Positions 5,493 to 10,145 of a stretch of DNA of 10,145 bases are shown here, piece after piece (position 1 is the stretch's first letter; each line of letters starts with the position of its first letter). The position numbers and the translations under genes are program-made. The DNA comes from Quadrisphaera sp. Its GTDB lineage: Bacteria; Actinomycetota; Actinomycetes; Actinomycetales; Quadrisphaeraceae. The DNA lies in NCBI GenBank assembly GCA_029258695.1, contig JARIBR010000222.1, positions 1-10,145 of the forward strand. The letters are read 5' to 3'. Under the pieces are notes generated by a model. It made no database searches, was not told where the DNA came from, and saw only the letters and a program-made list of their open reading frames with translations.

Positions 5493-6569
5493 GTGCCCTG
5501 GCGACGAACGGCGACGGTCCTCGTGGCCTCCCTCGTCGCGGGGACCGGGGCGACGCTCCTCGTCGGGCCCGAGCCGCCGTCGCTCGCGAGCACCGCTGCG
5601 AGCGACACCGGGGACCCGGCGCTCGCGGCGCGCGTGCACGAGGTGTTCGGCCAGGAACCGGGGTACGGCGCCGTCGCGGTGGCCGTCGTCGAGGCCGACG
5701 GCAGCGTCACCCATGCCGGCGTGGGTGACTCCGGCGACCCGGACCGCCCCACCGTCGACGAGAGCACCCGCTTCGAGGTCGGCCCCGTCACCATGGCGCT
5801 GACGGGGATGCTCGTGGCGGAGCAGGTGCGCCGCGGGGAGACCTCGCTGGACGAGCGCCTGGAGGGCGCGACCCTCGAGGAGCTCGCCGTCCACCGCTCG
5901 GGCCTGCCCCGCCAGCCCCGGCGCGGCCTCGTCGCCGACGCGGTGACGTGGCTCAGCGGCGGCGACCCGTACGCCGGTGACGCCGAGCAGGTGCTGGCGG
6001 CAGCACGCGCGGAGGAACCGGAGGGCGGCGCCGAGCCGGAGTTCTCCAACCTCGGCGCTGCGGCTGCCGGCGACCTCGTCGCCGCGCAGGTCGGCGCGGG
6101 CTACCCGGAGCTGCTGGCCGACCGGGTGCTGGAACCCCTGGGCATGACGCAGACCGCCGTCGTCGCGGACGAGGCCGAGCTGCCCACCCCGCGCGCCCGC
6201 GGGACGAGCGCGTCGGGCCACGACCGCGAGCCGTGGATCGCGAGCGGGTGGGCCCCGGCCGGCGTCGGCACGTGGTCCACGACCTCCGACCTCGCCAGGG
6301 TGGTCTCCGCGGTGGCCAGCGGCGAGGCTCCGGGCGCGGACGCCGCGGCGCCCCGGGTGGCGTACCTCGACGGCCAGGAGATCGGGTTGTTCTGGATCAC
6401 CTCGTCGGAGGGTGGCCGCGAGGTCACCTGGCACAACGGGGGCACGGGAGGTTTCCGGTCCTGGATGGGCTTCGAGCCGGCGACCGGCCGCGGTGTGGTC
6501 GTCCTGGCCACCACCGACCTGCCCGTCGACGACGGCGCGCTCGAGCTCCTGCTCCAGGAGCCCTCGTGA
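5493..6569 (+). CDS. Class-C beta-lactamase/PBP-like protein, predicted inactive pseudoenzyme
   Basis: At 358 residues it equals its downstream paralog in length. An N-terminal hydrophobic segment (residues about 5-24, WRRTATVLVASLVAGTGATLL) is a signal peptide or anchor, so the domain sits outside the membrane. The fold is that of serine hydrolases (AmpC, DD-peptidase, esterase EstB type), but the catalytic residues are replaced. Where the paralog has S98-V-T-K101 this protein has P98-V-T-M101, and Y184-S-N is F184-S-N; only H314-N-G near the third motif is kept. S-to-P and K-to-M each need one base change. The frame is intact, the codon bias normal and the surrounding sequence well conserved, so this looks like a retained non-catalytic (binding or regulatory) protein rather than decay. 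GTG 5493 is chosen from the -10 spacing and equal paralog length; GTG 5460 is the alternative. The stop overlaps the next start (GTGA). Confidence 0.85.
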   Translation: MPWRRTATVLVASLVAGTGATLLVGPEPPSLASTAASDTGDPALAARVHEVFGQEPGYGAVAVAVVEADGSVTHAGVGDSGDPDRPTVDESTRFEVGPVTMALTGMLVAEQVRRGETSLDERLEGATLEELAVHRSGLPRQPRRGLVADAVTWLSGGDPYAGDAEQVLAAARAEEPEGGAEPEFSNLGAAAAGDLVAAQVGAGYPELLADRVLEPLGMTQTAVVADEAELPTPRARGTSASGHDREPWIASGWAPAGVGTWSTTSDLARVVSAVASGEAPGADAAAPRVAYLDGQEIGLFWITSSEGGREVTWHNGGTGGFRSWMGFEPATGRGVVVLATTDLPVDDGALELLLQEPS

Positions 6570-6931
6570 CCCTGCTCACCGTGGTGCTGCTGCTCGCGGT
6601 CGCCTACACCACGGTGGTGCCCGCGGTCCGGGCGGTGCGGACGCGGCCCGAGCCCCAGGTCTTCGGCCTCGAGGACCGCGCCGGGGCGCTGGCCGCCGTC
6701 GCCACCGCGGTCACCGGCACCATCGCCGCGCGCCAGCTGCTCCCCTGGGACGTCATCCCGCCGGTGCTGTGGGCCCTGCCCGCGACCGCAGCCGTCGTCA
6801 CCGCGATCAGCGCGGTCGCCGCGTGGCCGGTGCTGCCCGGGCTGGCCCGCCCCGCGGCGCGCCGGGCCACCAGCACCGGCCTGGAGCTGGTGGTCGACGC
6901 CGCGCTCGTCGTCGTCCTGCTCCTGGTCTGA
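6566..6931 (+). CDS. Small polytopic membrane protein, partner of the pseudo-hydrolase
   Basis: This 121-residue protein has four candidate helices: about 2-22 (LLTVVLLLAVAYTTVV), 43-63 (GALAAVATAVTGTIAARQLL), 66-90 (IPPVLWALPATAAVVTAISAVAAW) and 104-121. It is a paralog of the protein at 8105; both share DRAGAL, the AVTG segment and ARQLLPWD followed by LWALP. I know no function for it. Some serine hydrolases of this class carry a C-terminal membrane domain of similar size, so this may be that domain encoded separately, anchoring or signalling for its hydrolase partner. GTG 6566 overlaps the upstream stop, implying coupled translation. Confidence 0.8.
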   Translation: MTLLTVVLLLAVAYTTVVPAVRAVRTRPEPQVFGLEDRAGALAAVATAVTGTIAARQLLPWDVIPPVLWALPATAAVVTAISAVAAWPVLPGLARPAARRATSTGLELVVDAALVVVLLLV

Positions 6932-6937
6932 GACGCC

Positions 6938-6956
6938 GCCCACGGACGCCGTGGGC
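6938..6956 (+). terminator. Hairpin ending the first module
   Basis: GCCCACGG and CCGTGGGC form a perfect 8-bp stem with a 3-base loop, starting six bases after the stop codon. No T-run follows. It separates the two modules, so each is probably its own transcription unit. Confidence 0.55.
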
Positions 6957-6996
6957 TGGAGCAGCCGGGCCCCACCTTCGATCGCCCTCCACCCCC

Positions 6997-7025
6997 TTGT
7001 CTTTAACGCAATAACGTCATAGCGT
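6997..7025 (+). promoter_or_regulatory. Promoter of second module, with operator-like direct repeats
   Basis: TTGTCT (6997-7002) and TAGCGT (7020-7025) are spaced by 17 bases, and six bases separate the -10 from ATG 7032, so the transcript is probably leaderless. The spacer is unusually AT-rich for the window and holds TAACG twice, eight bases apart (7004 and 7012). TAACGTCATAGCGT (7012-7025) matches the 19-bp repeat unit upstream of module one at 11 of 14 bases, suggesting a shared binding protein. Confidence 0.65.
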
Positions 7026-7031
7026 CCGACC

Positions 7032-8108
7032 ATGCGAGGGCGACGCGTGCTGGTGACCGTGGTGATCTCGCTGCTCGTGGGCGGGGTGAGCACGCTCCTC
7101 GTCGGGCCCCGGGTGCCGTCGCTGCCCACCGGCACCGCCGGGGACACCGGCGACCCCGTGCTGGCCGCCCGCGTGCACGAGGTCTTCGCGCCCGGTCGCG
7201 GGTACGGCGGCGTGTCTGTGGCGATCATCAAGGCCGACGGGAGCGCGACCTTCGCCGGCGTCGGGAGCTCCGACGACCCGGCGCGTCCCGCCGTCGACGA
7301 GGACACCGCGTTCGAGATCGGCTCCGTGACCAAGGGGCTGACGGGGATGCTCGTCGCCGAGCAGGTGGAGCGCGGTGAGGCGTCCCTCGACGACCGGCTG
7401 GCCGGCGCCACCCTCGGCGAGCTCGCGACGCACCGCTCGGGGCTGCCGCGCCTGCCCCTGAGCATGCTCCCCCGCGGCGCGCTCGCGCGGCTGAGCGGCG
7501 GCGACCCCTACTCCGGCGACGCGCAGGAGGTGCTGGCGCTCGCCCGCGGGCAGGAGCCCTCGGGTGGGGCGGAGCCGACGTACTCGAACCTCGGGGCGGC
7601 GGCCGCCGGACAGCTCGTGGCGGCACGCGCCGGGGCCTCCTACCCGGACCTGCTGCGCGAGCGGGTCCTCAGCCCCCTCGGGATGCGTGCGACGACCGTC
7701 GTGACGCGCGAGGAGGACCTGCCGGCGCCGCGGGCCCACGGCACGTCCGCCAGCGGGAGGGCGCAGGCCCCCTGGATCGCCAGCGGGTGGGCGCCGGCCG
7801 GGATCGGCGTGTGGTCCACCGCCTCGGACCTCTCCCGGCTGGTCGCGGCGCTCGCCGACGCCAGCGCGCCGGGCGCCGACGCGACCGCGCCGCGGACCCC
7901 GCTCGGCCCCGGAGCCGAGGTCGGGCTGTTCTGGATCACCACCGAGGAGGCGGGGCGGCAGGTGACCTGGCACGACGGCGGCACCGGGGGGTCCAGCTCG
8001 TTCGTCGGGTTCGAGCCGGCGAGCGGACGCGGCGTCGTCGTCCTGGCGACGACGGACGCCGGTGTCGACGCCCAGGCCCTGGAGCTGTTGACGGGTGGGG
8101 CGCCGTGA
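7032..8108 (+). CDS. Class-C beta-lactamase/PBP-like serine hydrolase
   Basis: This is a 358-residue extracytoplasmic serine hydrolase. An N-terminal hydrophobic helix (VLVTVVISLLVGGVSTLLV, residues about 6-24) follows MRGRR; there is no lipobox Cys. The complete active-site set is present: S98-V-T-K101 in FEIGSVTKGLTGML (nucleophile and general base), Y184-S-N186 in PTYSNLG, and H314-D-G in VTWHDGGTGG, the counterpart of the KTG motif. Relatives include DD-peptidases, esterases and true class C beta-lactamases; the substrate cannot be told from sequence. HxG in place of KTG is commoner in peptidases and esterases than in classical AmpC. The gene has its own promoter and is coupled by GTGA to a small membrane protein, then a regulator. 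Its upstream tandem paralog has lost the catalytic residues. Confidence 0.92.
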   Translation: MRGRRVLVTVVISLLVGGVSTLLVGPRVPSLPTGTAGDTGDPVLAARVHEVFAPGRGYGGVSVAIIKADGSATFAGVGSSDDPARPAVDEDTAFEIGSVTKGLTGMLVAEQVERGEASLDDRLAGATLGELATHRSGLPRLPLSMLPRGALARLSGGDPYSGDAQEVLALARGQEPSGGAEPTYSNLGAAAAGQLVAARAGASYPDLLRERVLSPLGMRATTVVTREEDLPAPRAHGTSASGRAQAPWIASGWAPAGIGVWSTASDLSRLVAALADASAPGADATAPRTPLGPGAEVGLFWITTEEAGRQVTWHDGGTGGSSSFVGFEPASGRGVVVLATTDAGVDAQALELLTGGAP

Positions 8109-8467
8109 GCCTGCCCGGCGTCGTGGTCCTCGCGGTGGTGCTCGTCCTCTGCGCCGGACCGGCGGTCCGGGCGCTGCGCGGCGGGCCCGGCGAGCGCCGG
8201 TTCGGGCTGGCCGACCGCGCCGGGGCGCTCGTCGGGCTGACGAGTGCGGTCACCGGCGCCGTGGTCGCCCGCCAGCTGCTCCCCTGGGACCAGCTGCCCG
8301 AGGCGCTGTGGGCGCTCCCGGTGGCCGCCGCCACGGTGGCTCTCGTCGGCGCGGTCTCCTCCTGGCGCCACCTCCCCGCCCTGGCCGCTCCGCGATGGCG
8401 TCGAGCGGCGGCGGCCGGCGTGGAGGTGCTGGCGGACGTGGTGCTGATCGCCGTCATGCTGGGGTGA
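8105..8467 (+). CDS. Small polytopic membrane protein, partner of the active hydrolase
   Basis: This is a 120-residue protein with about four hydrophobic helices: residues 2-22 (SLPGVVVLAVVLVLCAGPAV), about 41-61 (GALVGLTSAVTGAVVARQLL), 66-88 and 101-120. It is the paralog of the protein at 6566; identical blocks include DRAGAL, ARQLLPWD and LWALP. It begins inside the hydrolase stop codon (GTGA), and its own TGA shares one base with the ATG of the regulator gene, so three genes form a tight operon. Its function is unknown. A role as the separate membrane domain of the hydrolase, or in passing a signal to the cytoplasmic regulator, is inference from this arrangement. Confidence 0.8.
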   Translation: MSLPGVVVLAVVLVLCAGPAVRALRGGPGERRFGLADRAGALVGLTSAVTGAVVARQLLPWDQLPEALWALPVAAATVALVGAVSSWRHLPALAAPRWRRAAAAGVEVLADVVLIAVMLG

Positions 8468-8970
8468 TGAGCCAGCCGCCGGACCTTCTCGACGACCTCC
8501 TGCGGCGCGTCGAGGCGCTGGAGGCCGCTCGGAGCGCCCCACCGCCGCAGGCGCCCCCGGGCAGCGACGACCTCTGGGCGCTGAACGGCTTGACCGCGCG
8601 ACTGCCGGAGGGCGCCAGCGCCGTGCTCCTCACCGGGGCCGTGCGGCTCTCCGACGGCGGCCGCGCGGTCTGGCAGGAGGCCCACGAGGTGCCCACCGTG
8701 CTGGACGCCGACACCGAGGGGGTCTCCCGGAGGTTGCAGGCGCTCGCGAGCGACGTGCGGCTTCGGCTGCTGCGCCAGGTCCTCGCGGGCCGCGGTGGTT
8801 CGGGTGACCTCGCCGCCGATCCCCAGTTCGGCACCTCGGGACAGGTCCAGCACCACCTGCGCCTGCTCGTCGCCGCCGGGTGGCTCCGCTCGACGGCGCG
8901 GGGGCGCTACGCGGTCCCGACGGACAAGGTGGTCCCGCTCCTCGTCGCGATGGCCGCCGCCCGCGGCTGA
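8467..8970 (+). CDS. ArsR-like winged helix-turn-helix regulator
   Basis: This is a 167-residue cytoplasmic protein. Residues about 5-22 (PDLLDDLLRRVEALEAAR) form a likely coiled-coil helix. A central alpha/beta segment (about 38-85, AVLLTGAVRLSDGGRAVWQEAHEVPTV) has no family I can name. A winged-helix DNA-binding domain occupies about 90-165: RRLQALASDVRLRLLRQVLAG, GSGDLAADPQFGTSGQVQHHLRLLVAAGWL as turn and recognition helix, and GRGRYAVP-type wing sequence. No metal-binding Cys is visible in the DNA-binding part, so metal sensing is unlikely. ATG 8467 overlaps the stop of the preceding membrane protein by one base. As the last gene of module two it probably controls that module and perhaps module one, whose promoter region shares sequence. 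Repressor or activator is not decided. Confidence 0.82.
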   Translation: MSQPPDLLDDLLRRVEALEAARSAPPPQAPPGSDDLWALNGLTARLPEGASAVLLTGAVRLSDGGRAVWQEAHEVPTVLDADTEGVSRRLQALASDVRLRLLRQVLAGRGGSGDLAADPQFGTSGQVQHHLRLLVAAGWLRSTARGRYAVPTDKVVPLLVAMAAARG

Positions 8971-9014
8971 GCCGGACGCCGCTGAGCCGGGCGTGCCGCT
9001 GAGTCGGGCGTGCC
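8966..9014. repeat. Short tandem repeats, period 15-17, starting in a stop codon
   Basis: Units start at 8966, 8981 and 8998: GCTGAGCCGGACGCC, GCTGAGCCGGGCGTGCC and GCTGAGTCGGGCGTGCC. The last two differ by one base. The regulator's TGA stop is inside the first unit. The function is unknown. Confidence 0.75.
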
Positions 9015-9097
9015 GCGGTGAGCGGGCCGCGCTCCTCCACCCTCGCGCGCCAGGCGAGCGTGTGGTCTGATCGCTCCACCGGCGACGGGTCCGGGCG

Positions 9098-9103
9098 TAC
9101 GGT
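9098..9103 (+). promoter_or_regulatory. Possible -10 (TACGGT) for the last gene
   Basis: TACGGT matches TANNNT and would give a 5' leader of about 30 bases holding the ribosome site GGGAGGGA (9125-9132) before ATG 9141. No good -35 is seen. Confidence 0.3.
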
Positions 9104-9140
9104 CACCGCGACGACGAGGTGCACGGGAGGGACCACGGTC

Positions 9141-9992
9141 ATGAGCGTCATCGACCCCGGGGAGAACGGCGAGCAGCGCCGACCAGCGCGGCGCGAGGCC
9201 ACCCCCGACGACACGCCGCGCACGAACGGCGCAGGCACCAGCGCCCCGAGCGCCGACACCCCGCGCACGGGCTCGAGCGTCGCCTCGTCCGCCGGCGACC
9301 ACCCGGAGACCCCCACCGTTCGTCGCGCTCCGGCGGACGATCGCAGCTACCGCGCCACCGACACCTCGGCGACCACCGCGGACGCCGACGGTCACGCCTA
9401 CCGGACGTCGGAGATCCCGGCCACCCGCGCGGACGTGCTGGACCGAGAGCGGGACCGCTTCGGCGGGGTCAAGATCGGCTCGGCCTTCTTCGGCTGGTTG
9501 ACGGCCACCGGCACGGCCGTCGTCCTCGTCGCGGTGCTCGCCGCCCTGGGCCTGCTCGTCGGCGCGGCCACCTCCACCGACGCCGGCGCGGTCGTCGACA
9601 CGACGGTCGACCGGGCCGCGTCCGACCCCACGGGGACCGGGCTGGTCGGCGCGGTCGGGCTGCTCGTCGTGGCCCTGGTGGCGTACTTCTGCGGCGGCTA
9701 CGTGGCGGGACGCATGGCCCGCTTCGACGGGTTGAAGCAGGGCGTGGCGGTGTGGGTCTGGGCGGTGGTCGTGGCCGTCGTCGTCGCCGTCGTCGGCCTG
9801 GTCGCTGGAGCCCGGGGAGACGTGCTCGAGCAGGTCGTCCTCCCCGGGCTCCCGAGCGGTGCCGGCGTGAGCACCGCCGGCGTCCTGCTCCTCGTGGCGG
9901 TCGCCGCGGTGGCCCTCGTGGGCGCCGTGCTCGGCGGGCTCGTCGGGATGCGCTTCCACCGCCGCGTGGACCGCGCAGGCCTGGGCGGCTGA
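9141..9992 (+). CDS. Four-helix membrane protein with long disordered N-terminus (YrzE/TIGR04086-like)
   Basis: This is a 283-residue protein. Residues 1-105 are rich in Thr, Ser, Pro, Asp and Arg with no hydrophobic run, so this part is probably disordered and cytoplasmic. Four helices follow at about 112-142 (IGSAFFGWLTATGTAVVLV onward), 166-188 (ending CGGYVAGRMARFDG), 201-224 (GVAVWVWAVVVAVVVAVVG) and 245-270. The block FCGGYVAGRMARFDGLKQGVAVW recalls a widespread actinobacterial membrane family of unknown function, and a second small-residue-rich helix pair ends in GGLVGMRFHRR. ATG 9141 is chosen because GGGAGGGA lies about nine bases before it and the upstream in-frame extension from 9018 overlaps the probable promoter. 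It is a single gene, followed by the 42-bp repeat array. Confidence 0.8.
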   Translation: MSVIDPGENGEQRRPARREATPDDTPRTNGAGTSAPSADTPRTGSSVASSAGDHPETPTVRRAPADDRSYRATDTSATTADADGHAYRTSEIPATRADVLDRERDRFGGVKIGSAFFGWLTATGTAVVLVAVLAALGLLVGAATSTDAGAVVDTTVDRAASDPTGTGLVGAVGLLVVALVAYFCGGYVAGRMARFDGLKQGVAVWVWAVVVAVVVAVVGLVAGARGDVLEQVVLPGLPSGAGVSTAGVLLLVAVAAVALVGAVLGGLVGMRFHRRVDRAGLGG

Positions 9993-10010
9993 CCCGGACC
10001 TCGACCGCGT

Positions 10011-10145
10011 CCAGCACCAGCACTCGTCCCACCAAGTGCTGACCCAGGGGCTCCAGCACCAGCACTCGTCCCACCAAGTGCTGACCCGGGGGCTCCAGCA
10101 CCAGCACTCGTCCCACCAAGTGCTGACCCGGGGGCTCCAGCACCA
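10011..10145. repeat. 42-bp tandem repeat array with internal hairpins, continues past window
   Basis: Units start at 10011, 10053, 10095 and 10137, the last cut by the window edge. The three full units differ only at unit position 36 (A in the first, G after). Each holds CAGCACT and AGTGCTG (10018-10024 with 10035-10041, then every 42 bases), a perfect 7-bp stem around the 10-base loop CGTCCCACCA. There are no spacers between units, so it is not CRISPR. Just upstream, GCTGACCCGG at the stop codon of the last gene (9988-9997) copies the end of the unit. Confidence 0.9.

Noticed and set aside
5493..5560. Tat signal peptide on the pseudoenzyme (starts PWRRTATV)
   Set aside because: There is an Arg pair but not the fuller twin-arginine context, and the paralog's MRGRRVLV also lacks it; an ordinary Sec signal or anchor is simpler.
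5493..6569. Calling the first hydrolase copy a pseudogene
   Set aside because: There is no stop, frameshift or truncation, length equals the paralog, and the third motif and coupling to its membrane partner are kept; loss of catalytic residues alone does not show gene death.
8907..9959. A 350-codon minus-strand frame opposite the last gene
   Set aside because: It is His/Asp/Arg-rich shadow sequence opposite a plus-strand gene with clear membrane helices and a ribosome site.
9469..10143. Minus-strand protein with 14-residue repeats (LEPPGQHLVGRVLV) from the 42-bp array
   Set aside because: The frame is open because the unit is 42 bases with no stop, but it continues as antisense of the last membrane-protein gene with low-complexity Arg/Pro sequence, and no ribosome site is visible. 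The array is more likely non-coding, though its right end is not in view.
10011..10145. CRISPR array
   Set aside because: Units abut directly with no variable spacers, and no cas genes are present.

Overview
This is a GC-rich window with strong G/C third-position bias, frequent GTG starts, and several promoters whose -10 hexamer lies only 6-8 bases before a start codon. These traits, plus the triad of tadA, its actinobacterial 'deaminase-associated' partner and upp, point to an actinomycete chromosome. An origin near Kineosporiales is only a guess. All calls come from reading the sequence; no database search was run.

Left part (1-2172, minus strand): three genes read right to left. They are the tRNA adenosine deaminase-associated protein, tadA itself, and, after a hairpin, a polytopic membrane protein whose C-terminal GGDEF-type domain is cut by the window edge. 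upp (2225-2881) is transcribed divergently. It converges on a SigB/SigF/SigG-type stress sigma factor (2893-3681, minus) with 11 bases between the two stop codons, and both stops lie in one perfect 7-bp hairpin.

Middle part (3807-5325, plus): two small acidic proteins of unknown function, then two crcB/Fluc genes joined by a GTGA overlap. They probably form a two-gene fluoride channel.

Centre of interest (5326-8970, plus): a tandemly duplicated two-gene module followed by a winged-helix regulator. Each module has a 358-residue class-C beta-lactamase/PBP-like serine hydrolase coupled by GTGA to a roughly 120-residue membrane protein with about four helices. The downstream copy has all the hydrolase motifs (S98-V-T-K101, Y184-S-N186, H314-D-G). 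The upstream copy aligns without gaps at these motifs but has P98, M101 and F184, so it is predicted to be a catalytically dead pseudoenzyme under an intact reading frame. The two modules share a TAGCGT -10 hexamer. The first is preceded by a 19-bp tandem array carrying the palindrome TGACGTCA, and the promoter of the second contains a near match to that unit. The natural hypothesis is a cell-envelope sensing or remodelling system in which an inactive and an active paralog, each with its own membrane partner, are controlled by the downstream ArsR-like protein.

Right end (9141-10145): a four-helix membrane protein with a long disordered N-terminus, then a 42-bp tandem array that runs off the window, each unit able to fold into a 7-bp hairpin. 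No rRNA, tRNA, CRISPR array, insertion sequence or phage gene was recognised, and no gene-free stretch exceeds 300 bases.
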